Positions 7,857-14,724 of a stretch of 40,324 bases of DNA are shown here, one piece after another; within the stretch, counting starts at the first letter, position 1; each line of letters starts with the position of its first letter. Where the stretch lies: positions 1-40,324 of the forward strand of contig DASSZD010000149.1 in assembly GCA_035702985.1 (NCBI GenBank), read 5' to 3'. A model generated the notes under the pieces. That model did not search any database. It worked only from the letters and a program-made list of their open reading frames with translations, and was not told the origin of the DNA. The DNA comes from JAKAXG01 sp035702985. GTDB lineage: Bacteria; Actinomycetota; Acidimicrobiia; Acidimicrobiales; Palsa-688. The position numbers and the translations under genes were made by a program.

Positions 7857-9215
7857 ATGGATCGGCGCATCTTCGGCCTGGAGAACGAGTACGGGGTGAC
7901 CTGCACCCTGCGGGGCCAGCGCCGCCTGAGCCCGGACGAGGTGGCCCGCTACCTGTTCCGCCGGGTGGTGAGCTGGGGCCGGTCGTCCAACGTGTTCCTG
8001 GAGAACGGCGCCCGCCTGTACCTCGACGTGGGCAGCCATCCCGAGTACGCCACCCCCGAGTGCGACTCGATCGCCGACCTGGTGGCCCACGACAAGGCCG
8101 GGGAGCGGATCCTGGAGCAGTTGGTCGGCTCGGCCGAGGCCCGCCTGCGGGAGGAGGGGATCCGGGGGGTGGTGTTCCTGTTCAAGAACAACACCGACTC
8201 GGCCGGCAACTCCTACGGCTGCCACGAGAACTACCTGACCAGCCGCCGGGACGACTTCGCCCACTACGCCGAGGTGCTGATCCCGTTCCTGGTGTCCCGG
8301 CAGATCTACGCCGGGGCCGGCAAGGTCCTGCAGACCGCCCGCGGCGCCATGTACTGCATCAGCCAGCGGGCCGAGCACATCTGGGAAGGGGTCTCGTCGG
8401 CCACCACCCGCAGCCGGCCCATCATCAACACCCGGGACGAGCCCCACGCCGACGCCGAACGCTTCCGGCGGCTGCACGTCATCGTGGGCGACTCCAACAT
8501 GAGCGAGTACGCCACCTTCCTCAAGGTGGGGGCCACCAGCATCCTGCTGCGCATGCTGGAGGACCCGGCGGTGGTGCTGCGGGACATGACCCTCGAGAAC
8601 CCCATCCGGGCCATCCGCGAGATCAGCCACGACACCACGCTGCGCCGCCGGGTCCGGCTGGCCAACGGCCGGGAGGCCAGCGCCCTGGACATCCAGTCCG
8701 AGTACTTCAACCGGGCCAAGCGCTACCAGGAGACCAGGGGGCTGTCCCCGCTGGAGGACCGGGCCCTGGCCATGTGGGAGCACTGCCTGGCCGGCCTGGA
8801 ATCCGATCCGTGGTCCCTCGACCGGGAGTGCGACTGGGTCATCAAACACCAGCTCATCGAGCGCTACCGGGCCAAGCACGGCATGCCGCTCACCCACCCC
8901 AAGGTGGCCCTCATCGACCTCCAGTACCACGACGTCAACCGGGACCGGGGCCTGTTCTACAAGCTGCAGGGCGCCGGGCTGGTGGAGCGGACCTGCACCG
9001 ACGAGGACATCGAGCGGGCCGTCGATGACCCTCCGCAGACGACCCGGGCCCGCCTGCGGGGCGAGTTCATCCGCCGGGCCAAGGAGCGCCGGCGGGACTT
9101 CACCGTGGACTGGGTCCACCTCAAGCTCAATGATCAGGCCCAGCGCACGGTGCTGTGCAAGGACCCGTTCAAGTCCCGCGACGAGCGGGTCGAGAAGCTC
9201 ATCGCCAGCCTCTGA
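7857..9215 (+). CDS. pafA: Pup--protein ligase PafA
   Basis: This 452-residue ligase attaches the prokaryotic ubiquitin-like protein Pup to lysines of substrates in an ATP-dependent reaction. It has the carboxylate-amine-ligase fold shared with Dop and glutamine synthetase. Diagnostic blocks include the start MDRRIFGLENEYGVTCTLRG with the metal/ATP-binding E9 region, LSPDEVARYLFRRVVSWGRS, YLDVGSHPEYATPECDS, FKNNTDSAGNSYGCHENYL, SRPIINTRDEPHADAE and the C-terminal HLKLNDQAQRTVLCKDPF. These match PafA and not Dop. It heads pafA-pafB-pafC; the pafB start follows six bases after its stop. Pup, Dop and the ATPase are not in the window. Confidence 0.97.
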   Translation: MDRRIFGLENEYGVTCTLRGQRRLSPDEVARYLFRRVVSWGRSSNVFLENGARLYLDVGSHPEYATPECDSIADLVAHDKAGERILEQLVGSAEARLREEGIRGVVFLFKNNTDSAGNSYGCHENYLTSRRDDFAHYAEVLIPFLVSRQIYAGAGKVLQTARGAMYCISQRAEHIWEGVSSATTRSRPIINTRDEPHADAERFRRLHVIVGDSNMSEYATFLKVGATSILLRMLEDPAVVLRDMTLENPIRAIREISHDTTLRRRVRLANGREASALDIQSEYFNRAKRYQETRGLSPLEDRALAMWEHCLAGLESDPWSLDRECDWVIKHQLIERYRAKHGMPLTHPKVALIDLQYHDVNRDRGLFYKLQGAGLVERTCTDEDIERAVDDPPQTTRARLRGEFIRRAKERRRDFTVDWVHLKLNDQAQRTVLCKDPFKSRDERVEKLIASL

Positions 9216-9221
9216 GCGGTC

Positions 9222-10226
9222 ATGGACCGACTGGAAAGACTGGTCAACCTGGTCGCCGCCCTGCTCGACACCACCCGGCCGCTGACCCGGGCCGAGATCC
9301 GGGAGCGGGTGGAGGGATACTCCTCGGACGGCGAGGCCTTCCGCCGCAACTTCGAACGGGACAAGGACCTGCTCCGCCAGATGGGCTTCCCGGTGGTCAC
9401 CGAGGCACCCGACCCGGCCCATCCGGAGGAAACCGGCTACCGCATACCCCGGGAGATGTACGAACTGCCCGACCCGGGCCTGGACGACGCCGAGCTGGCC
9501 GCCCTGCGGCTGGCGGCCTCGGCGGTGCAGATGGAAGGGGACTGGGGCGGCGACGCCGTGGTCCGGGCCCTGCGCAAGCTGGGCGGGGCGGTGACCGACG
9601 GCCGGACCGGGGACCCCGTGGTCCCCGGGAAGCTGACCGGCCTGGCCGCCCTGCCGGCCGAGGAGACCGCCGCCACCGCGTTCGCGGCGGTGGGGGAACG
9701 CCGGCAGGTCCGGTTCCGTTACCGCGGCGGGGACCGGCTGGTCGACCCGTGGCGGCTGTCGTACCACCGGGGTCACTGGTACCTGTCGGGCCTCGACCAC
9801 GGACGGTCGGAGGAGCGGCTGTTCCGCCTGGACCGGGTGGAGGGGCCCCTGACCGCCGTCGGCCCGGCCGGGGCCTTCGCCCGCCCCGGCCTGCCCCAGA
9901 CCGCCCCGCCTCCCCCGTGGCGGATGGGGGAGGAGCAGGAGCAGACCGCCGTGCTTCTGGTGGACGCCGACCAGGCGGTGTGGGCCCGCCAGGCGCTGGG
10001 CCAGGACGCCGTCCGCGAGGATCGGCCCGACGGTTCGGTGATCTTCGAGGTGGCCGTCACCGCCCCCGCCGCGTTCCGCAGCTTCGTGCTGGGATACCTG
10101 GAACACGCCGAGATCCTGGGGCCGCCGGCCCTGCGCGACGGGATGATCTCCTGGCTGCGGGAGCTGGGGACCGGCCCGGGAGGGTCCGACCCGACCGCCG
10201 GGGCCGGCCCGGGGGGGTCGAAGTGA
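9222..10226 (+). CDS. pafB: WYL-domain transcription regulator PafB
   Basis: This 334-residue protein has an N-terminal winged helix-turn-helix (about 5-65, with RAEIRERVEGY and a basic FRRNFERDKDLLRQMGFPV) and a WYL ligand-sensing domain (RFRYRGGDRLVDPWRLSYHR, HWYLSG, LFRLDRV; about 160-210) followed by a WCX extension. In mycobacteria PafB and PafC form a heterodimer that activates the LexA/RecA-independent DNA-damage regulon. The ATG is six bases after pafA. The stop overlaps the pafC start (GTGA), consistent with equal production of both partners. Confidence 0.92.
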   Translation: MDRLERLVNLVAALLDTTRPLTRAEIRERVEGYSSDGEAFRRNFERDKDLLRQMGFPVVTEAPDPAHPEETGYRIPREMYELPDPGLDDAELAALRLAASAVQMEGDWGGDAVVRALRKLGGAVTDGRTGDPVVPGKLTGLAALPAEETAATAFAAVGERRQVRFRYRGGDRLVDPWRLSYHRGHWYLSGLDHGRSEERLFRLDRVEGPLTAVGPAGAFARPGLPQTAPPPPWRMGEEQEQTAVLLVDADQAVWARQALGQDAVREDRPDGSVIFEVAVTAPAAFRSFVLGYLEHAEILGPPALRDGMISWLRELGTGPGGSDPTAGAGPGGSK

Positions 10227-11164
10227 GCCGGGAACCGGCGGAGGCCCGCCTGGGCCGCCTGCTGGCCATCGTCCCCTGGATAGCCGCCCACGACGGGCCG
10301 ACGATCGAGGAGGTGTGCCGCCGGTTCGGGGTGGGGGAGAAGGACCTGCTGGCCGACCTCAACCTGCTGTTCATGTGCGGCGTGTACCCCTTCACCCCCG
10401 ACGTGCTGATCGACGTCAACATCGCCGACGGCCGGGTGTGGATCAGCATGGCCGACTACTTCCGGCGGCCCCTGCGCCTCAACCCCCAGGAGGCGCTGGC
10501 CCTGGTGTCGGCCGGCCGGGCCTTCCTGGGGGTGCCGGGAGCCGATCCCGACGGGGCGCTGGCCACCGCCCTGGACAAGCTCGAGAACGTCCTGGGCGTG
10601 GGCCCGGGCGAGGCGCTCGAGGTGGAGCTGGCCGAGATCGCCCCCGGGGTGCTCGACACCCTACGGGCGGCGGTGGGCGAGCAGCGCCGGACCCGCATCG
10701 GCTACTACAGCTTTGGCCGCGACGGGCACAGCACCCGGGTGGTGCACCCGTGGCAGGTGTTCAACTCCGCCGGCCAGTGGTACCTGTCGGGGTGGTGCGA
10801 GAACGTGTCGGCACCCCGCACCTTCCGGCTGGACCGCATCACCGCCATCGAGACCCTTCCCGACACCTTCGACACCGTGGCGCCGGAGCCCGGCCGGGCC
10901 CCCGCGCCGTACTCGCCTGACCCCGACGACGCCCGCTGGGTCCTCGAGCTCGACCCGCCGGCCCACTGGATCGCCGAGCAGTACCCGAACGAGGCGGTGG
11001 AATCGGGCCCGGGCCCGGTGCTGCGGGTGACCCTGCGCACCGGCTCCCGGGCGTGGCTGGAACGGCTGCTGCTGCGGGCCGGCCCCGACGCCCGGGTGGT
11101 GGAAGGCGACCCCTCGGTGGCCCCCGCCGCGGCGACACGGATCCTGGCGCGCTACCAGGCGTAA
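10223..11164 (+). CDS. pafC: WYL-domain transcription regulator PafC
   Basis: This 313-residue partner of PafB has an N-terminal HTH (about 5-60: LLAIVPWIAAHDGPTIEEVC, VGEKDLLADLNLLFMCG) and a WYL domain (RIGYYSFGRDGHSTRVVHPW, QWYLSGWC, TFRLDRI) with a C-terminal WCX segment (about 230-313). The start is GTG 10223, which shares four bases with the pafB stop; the frame stays open far upstream only because of high GC content. Function as for PafB: DNA-damage response regulator. After it lies lepB with a separate -10 box. Confidence 0.92.
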   Translation: MSREPAEARLGRLLAIVPWIAAHDGPTIEEVCRRFGVGEKDLLADLNLLFMCGVYPFTPDVLIDVNIADGRVWISMADYFRRPLRLNPQEALALVSAGRAFLGVPGADPDGALATALDKLENVLGVGPGEALEVELAEIAPGVLDTLRAAVGEQRRTRIGYYSFGRDGHSTRVVHPWQVFNSAGQWYLSGWCENVSAPRTFRLDRITAIETLPDTFDTVAPEPGRAPAPYSPDPDDARWVLELDPPAHWIAEQYPNEAVESGPGPVLRVTLRTGSRAWLERLLLRAGPDARVVEGDPSVAPAAATRILARYQA

Positions 11165-11177
11165 CGCCGTGGGCGGG

Positions 11178-11183
11178 TAGGGT
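11178..11183 (+). promoter_or_regulatory. -10 box (TAGGGT) of leaderless lepB
   Basis: TAGGGT ends eight bases before the lepB GTG at 11192. There is no Shine-Dalgarno in between, so a leaderless transcript is likely. Confidence 0.5.
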
Positions 11184-11191
11184 GACCCGTC

Positions 11192-11935
11192 GTGTCCGCC
11201 CCCGAACCGGAGAAGCCGCCGAGCGGGTCCCAGCCGTACGACCCCGACCGTCCCGGCGCCTCCACCGGCTGGCCGCCGGACCCCCCGGGTGGCGCCCCCG
11301 CCGGCCCGCCGGCCGCCGCCGGCCCGGTCACAGGCGGCCCGGTCACAGGCGGTCCGGTCGGGACCGGCCCGGTCGCAGGCGGCCGGACGCCCGACCGCCC
11401 CCCCCGGCGAACGCGCACCCGGAGGGCCGTACTGGAATGGGTCGCCATCCTGGTGGTGGCGGTGCTGGCGGCCGTGGTGCTGCGCAGCTTCGTCGTCCAG
11501 CCCTACTTCATCCCGTCGGGGTCCATGGAGCCGACCCTGATGATCGGCGACAAGGTGCTGGTCAACAAGCTCAGCTACGACTTCCACAGCGTCCACCGCG
11601 GTGACGTCATCGTGTTCAAGAAGCCGCCCAACGACTACAGCCCCGGCATCAAGGATCTCATCAAGCGGGTGATCGGGCTGCCCGGCGAGACCATCTCGGC
11701 CCGGGGCGGCTCGGTGTACATCGACGGCCGACCCCTGCCCGAGCCGTGGCTGCCGAAGGGGACCACCACCGCCAACTTCGCCCCGGTGCACGTCCCGGCC
11801 GGTGACTACTTCGTGATGGGCGACAACCGGGGCAACTCCGCCGACTCGCGGGTGATCGGCCCCATCTCCGGCAGCCTCATCGTGGGCCGGGCCTTCCTCA
11901 TCATCTGGCCCGTCGGGCGGATCACCACCCTCTGA
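11192..11935 (+). CDS. lepB: signal peptidase I
   Basis: This 247-residue membrane-anchored serine protease removes signal peptides from exported proteins on the outer face of the membrane. Residues 1-75 are a disordered cytoplasmic Pro/Gly/Ala region containing short repeats (VTGG twice, then GTGPVAGG). A single transmembrane helix spans about 80-101. The catalytic serine is S111 in IPSGSMEPTL and the general-base lysine is K158 in KRVIGLPGE. The C-terminal box MGDNRGNSADSR is intact. GTG start with a -10 box just upstream. Its placement before the tat genes gives a local export cluster, although Tat and LepB are not known to need co-expression. Confidence 0.94.
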   Translation: MSAPEPEKPPSGSQPYDPDRPGASTGWPPDPPGGAPAGPPAAAGPVTGGPVTGGPVGTGPVAGGRTPDRPPRRTRTRRAVLEWVAILVVAVLAAVVLRSFVVQPYFIPSGSMEPTLMIGDKVLVNKLSYDFHSVHRGDVIVFKKPPNDYSPGIKDLIKRVIGLPGETISARGGSVYIDGRPLPEPWLPKGTTTANFAPVHVPAGDYFVMGDNRGNSADSRVIGPISGSLIVGRAFLIIWPVGRITTL

Positions 11936-11969
11936 GCCCCGCCCGGTCCGTGGCGGACCGCCCCGGGGC
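11936..11969. terminator. bidirectional hairpin between lepB and ugpQ
   Basis: GCCCCG (11936-11941) pairs with CGGGGC (11964-11969), and GGTCCG (11945-11950) pairs with CGGACC (11954-11959), between the converging stops of lepB and the phosphodiesterase gene. It has no T-tract. Confidence 0.6.
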
Positions 11970-11978
11970 CGGTTCGGG

Positions 11979-12692
11979 TCAGGAGTGCCGGCGGCGGCCG
12001 ATGGCCGCCATCATCCGGTCGGCGTGGTCGGAGTAGACCCCGTCGACGCCCAGGCCGAGCAGCCGGTCCAGCTCGTCGTCGCTCTGGGCGTCCCAGGCGA
12101 AGGCCCGCAGGCCGGCGGCGCGCACCTCCCGCACCCGGTCGGCGTCCCACTGCGAGCCGTGCAGGTTGAGCGCATCCAGGCCGGCCGCGGCCAGGGTCGA
12201 CGACCGGGCGGCCAGGCCCTCCCGCATCCAGGCCAGGTTGCTGGATTCGACCAGCCGCGCCTCCGGGGCGTGCCGGCGCCAGCCGGCCATGACCCGCCAG
12301 TCGTGGTGGCACAGCCACAGCCGCCCGGCCGCCCCCGCCCGGCGGGCCACCGCCAGCAGCGGCTCGAGCGCGGAGGGGTCCTTGACGTCGATGGACAGCT
12401 CGAAATCGGTGCCGCAGACCCCGTACAGCTCGGTCAGGGCCGGGATGTGCTCCGGCAGCTCGGCCCGGTCCTGGGTGGACACCGCCCGGTGGCGCCACGG
12501 CGGGCCGGTGACCCCGTCGTGGTCCAGGACCACGACCCCGTCCGCCGTCACCCAGGCGTCGCTCTCCAGGCCCGTGGCCCCCAGCTCCAGGGCCCGGGCG
12601 AAGGCGTCGAGGGTGTTCTCCCGCCGCTCGGCCCGGGCTCCGCGGTGGGCGAAGCCGATGGGGCCGGCCGGGCCGCCCTCCAATCCCGTCAT
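11979..12692 (-). CDS. ugpQ: glycerophosphodiester phosphodiesterase
   Basis: This 237-residue GDPD-family enzyme hydrolyses glycerophosphodiesters to glycerol-3-phosphate and an alcohol. The catalytic/metal signature is visible: IGFAHRGA (HRG at 16-18), ENTLDAF, LESDAWVTADGVVVLDHD (the E-x-D metal pair and the HD), plus later FELSIDVKDP and a C-terminal GVDGVYSDHADRM. No signal peptide, so it acts in the cytoplasm. I prefer ATG 12692; a TTG at 12731 would add 13 residues in front of the domain. It is convergent with lepB and divergent from the zinc-ribbon gene. Confidence 0.88.
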   Translation of the reverse strand: MTGLEGGPAGPIGFAHRGARAERRENTLDAFARALELGATGLESDAWVTADGVVVLDHDGVTGPPWRHRAVSTQDRAELPEHIPALTELYGVCGTDFELSIDVKDPSALEPLLAVARRAGAAGRLWLCHHDWRVMAGWRRHAPEARLVESSNLAWMREGLAARSSTLAAAGLDALNLHGSQWDADRVREVRAAGLRAFAWDAQSDDELDRLLGLGVDGVYSDHADRMMAAIGRRRHS

Positions 12693-12762
12693 TTCCGCCA
12701 CCGTGTGTAGTACGAGTCCATCCCCACTCAAGATCTGCCGGCTCCGACCCGATTCAGGTTAG

Positions 12763-13128
12763 GTGAGCTACAGCCGGGCCCGACGCCGGAACCGTACCCC
12801 CATAGTCCGGGCCACCTGCCCGATGTGCGGGGACGTGGAACTCGAGGTGGACGCCGTCCAGGTGCAGTTCTGCGCCTCGACCGGGGTGGCCACCTACTCG
12901 TTCCGCTGTCCGGCGTGCGGCGTGGTGGTCAACAAGGAGGCCAACGACGCCATCGTCGAGTCGCTCACCTCGGCCGGGGCCCGCATGCTCGTGTGGACCC
13001 TGCCGGCGGAGCTGGCCGAGCCCAAGGTCGGTCCCAGGATCACCCACGACGACCTGCTCGAGTTCCACCTCGGTCTCGAAGGCGACGACTGGCGCCGGGA
13101 GTTGGACTATCTGACCCCGAGAGGGTAG
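12763..13128 (+). CDS. small zinc-ribbon protein of unknown function
   Basis: This 121-residue protein has a basic N-terminus and a zinc-ribbon: CPMC at about 19-22 and CPAC near 49-52, with a further Cys (QFCAST) between. The C-terminal half is acidic and helical (THDDLLEFHLGLEGDDWRREL). The TYSFRCPACGVVVNKEA segment looks like a metal-stabilised adaptor rather than a catalytic site. I do not recognise a named family. GTG start at 12763, with no spaced -10 box. Ten bases separate it from the 54-residue membrane-protein gene, suggesting an operon that could run on into tatB. Confidence 0.75.
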   Translation: MSYSRARRRNRTPIVRATCPMCGDVELEVDAVQVQFCASTGVATYSFRCPACGVVVNKEANDAIVESLTSAGARMLVWTLPAELAEPKVGPRITHDDLLEFHLGLEGDDWRRELDYLTPRG

Positions 13129-13138
13129 AAGAGTCTCC

Positions 13139-13303
13139 GTGCATCTCAGCGCCGAATGGATCGTCCCCCTCTGCGTCGGTTCCGCCGGCGCGGCTGCACT
13201 GGCAGCCGTGGCCGTCCTGGCCCGCCGGGAGGTGACCAGGTTGCAGAAGGCCATGCTGCCTCTGCGCACCTCCGGCCGGCGCCGCCCGGGCCGCCGTCCC
13301 TGA
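13139..13303 (+). CDS. 54-residue single-helix membrane microprotein
   Basis: GTG at 13139 opens a 54-codon frame ending at TGA 13301-13303. The protein has a short N-terminus (VHLSAEWIVPLC), one clear hydrophobic helix (about 7-28, rich in Ala/Val/Leu), and a strongly basic tail (RREVTRLQKAML then RTSGRRRPGRRP), the usual topology of a small N-out membrane protein. It lies ten bases after the zinc-ribbon gene with a purine-rich AGAAGAG before the start. It is short, so coding status is inferred from layout and composition. Possible role: a membrane-associated partner for its neighbours. Confidence 0.55.
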   Translation: MHLSAEWIVPLCVGSAGAAALAAVAVLARREVTRLQKAMLPLRTSGRRRPGRRP

Positions 13304-13387
13304 CCCTCACCGCCGCTTCCCGGCGTCCCCCCGGCCCCGCCCGTCCCGCCGCGGGTGCCCCCGGCGCCCGTAGGCGGAGGCCCCAGG

Positions 13388-13393
13388 TAGACT
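13388..13393 (+). promoter_or_regulatory. -10 box (TAGACT) of leaderless tatB
   Basis: TAGACT ends seven bases before the tatB GTG at 13401; transcription would start on or beside the start codon. Confidence 0.5.
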
Positions 13394-13400
13394 CCCAGCG

Positions 13401-13784
13401 GTGCTGGACCTGAGCCCGGATAAGATCTTCGTCCTGGCCATCGTGGCCCTGGTGGTGCTCGGCCCCCACCGGCTTCCCCAGGCGGCCCGCACCCTCGGCC
13501 GCCTGATGGGCCAGCTGCGGGCCCTCACCAGCAGCGTCCAGGACGAGGTCCGCGACGCCCTGCACGAGCCCCACGAAGCCTTCACGAGCGCCCTGACCGA
13601 CTTCCGCCCCTCGGAGATCCGCCGCAACGTGCGCCAGACGGTCATGGACACCATCGCCCCCCCGGAGTCGGCTCCTCCCGGTGCCGTCCCTTCCGCCGGA
13701 GCCCCTGCCGAGGCGTCACCGGCAGCCCCGCAGACGGGCGTCCCCGCCCGCGGCGGCCATCCCGACGACCCCTCCCTCAACTAG
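13401..13784 (+). CDS. tatB: twin-arginine translocase subunit TatB
   Basis: This 127-residue TatA/B-family protein has a short N-terminal membrane helix (about 8-22) ending in VVLGPHRLPQAARTLGRLMG, the L-G-P-x-R-L-P hinge that marks TatB more than TatA. An amphipathic helix (about 25-65) follows, then a Pro/Ala-rich tail (about 85-127). With TatC it recognises twin-arginine signal peptides and passes folded proteins across the membrane. A TatA gene is not visible here. GTG start supported by a -10 box seven bases upstream. Confidence 0.88.
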   Translation: MLDLSPDKIFVLAIVALVVLGPHRLPQAARTLGRLMGQLRALTSSVQDEVRDALHEPHEAFTSALTDFRPSEIRRNVRQTVMDTIAPPESAPPGAVPSAGAPAEASPAAPQTGVPARGGHPDDPSLN

Positions 13785-13822
13785 GGGGCCGGCCACGTCG
13801 GTTCCGGGGCCGACCGGGGCGT

Positions 13823-13828
13823 TAGGGT
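13823..13828 (+). promoter_or_regulatory. possible -10 box (TAGGGT) upstream of tatC
   Basis: TAGGGT in the 117-base tatB-tatC gap would start a transcript near 13836, giving tatC a leader of about 66 bases. A GC hairpin lies just before it. Weak evidence. Confidence 0.3.
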
Positions 13829-13901
13829 TGGGGTCGCCGATGACCGCCTCGGCGCATGCCGGGACCCGTCCTACGACGGGCACTGCGACGAATAGAAGAC
13901 G

Positions 13902-14717
13902 ATGACCGCTACCAGGGACGACAGCTCCGCCACCGGCCAGGCCCCCCTCGACGGGGCGCCGCCCGACGGCGCCCGGGCGGGGTCGGAGGCCGGCACCATG
14001 ACGCTGTTCGAGCACCTGGCCGAAATGCGCAACCGGCTGATCGTCTCCATCGTGGCCGTCGCCGTGGGGGCCGTCGTGGTGTGGTTCCTCTACGACTCGG
14101 TGATCCAGTTCATGCTGCATCCGTACCACTCGTTCGTGCTGGCCCACCCGGGCAAGGACGTGTCGAAGGGGCAGCTGGTCACCAACGGGCCGCTCGAGGG
14201 CTTCACCACCCGGCTCAAGGTGTGCGTGTACGGCGGGATCACCCTGGCCGCCCCGGTGATCTTCTGGGAGCTGTGGCGGTTCATCACCCCCGGCCTGTAC
14301 AAGAACGAGAAGCGCTACATCGTGCCGTTCGTGGCGGCCGCGGTGGTGCTGTTCGCCGGCGGGGTGACCACCTCGGTGCTGGTGTTCCCCAAAGCCCTCG
14401 ACTGGCTCATCTCGGTCAGCGGCACCGGCATCGTCCCGCTGTTCTCGCCGTCGCGCTACTTCACCCTGTACGTGACCATGTGCCTGGTCTTCGGGCTGGT
14501 CTTCATGTACCCGATAGTGCTGGTGTTCCTGGAGCTGGTGGGTGTGGTGCCGAGCGCCAAGTGGCGCAAGTGGCGCCGCCCGGCCATCGTGGTCCTGTGC
14601 GGCGTGGCGGCGGTGATCACCCCGAGCAGCGACCCGTTCTCATTCCTGGCCATGGCGGTCCCCATGCTGGTGCTCTACGAGCTCAGCATCGTCGTGGGCC
14701 GGTTGATGAAGAAGTAG
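13902..14717 (+). CDS. tatC: twin-arginine translocase subunit TatC
   Basis: This 271-residue, six-helix membrane protein is the receptor core of the Tat translocase. After a 32-residue disordered start comes the conserved TLFEHLAEMRNRLI, whose F-E-H-L-x-E-x-R-x-R/K block binds the twin-arginine motif. It continues with LKVCVYGGITLAAPVIFWELWRFITPGLYKNEKRY, the typical cytoplasmic first loop and E-L-W-x-F-I-x-P-G-L motif, and ends with ITPSSDPFSFLAMAVPMLVLYE. ATG 13902 is preceded by AGAAGA. helY begins eight bases after the stop, as in mycobacteria, where tatC and helY are also adjacent. Confidence 0.95.
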   Translation: MTATRDDSSATGQAPLDGAPPDGARAGSEAGTMTLFEHLAEMRNRLIVSIVAVAVGAVVVWFLYDSVIQFMLHPYHSFVLAHPGKDVSKGQLVTNGPLEGFTTRLKVCVYGGITLAAPVIFWELWRFITPGLYKNEKRYIVPFVAAAVVLFAGGVTTSVLVFPKALDWLISVSGTGIVPLFSPSRYFTLYVTMCLVFGLVFMYPIVLVFLELVGVVPSAKWRKWRRPAIVVLCGVAAVITPSSDPFSFLAMAVPMLVLYELSIVVGRLMKK

Positions 14718-14724
14718 CCCCGCG

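Noticed and set aside
6900..10106. A very long open frame on the minus strand opposite acs, pafA and pafB
   Set aside because: It is antisense to three genes with clear conserved motifs and has low-complexity Gly/Pro/Arg content. Long antisense frames arise from high GC codon use.
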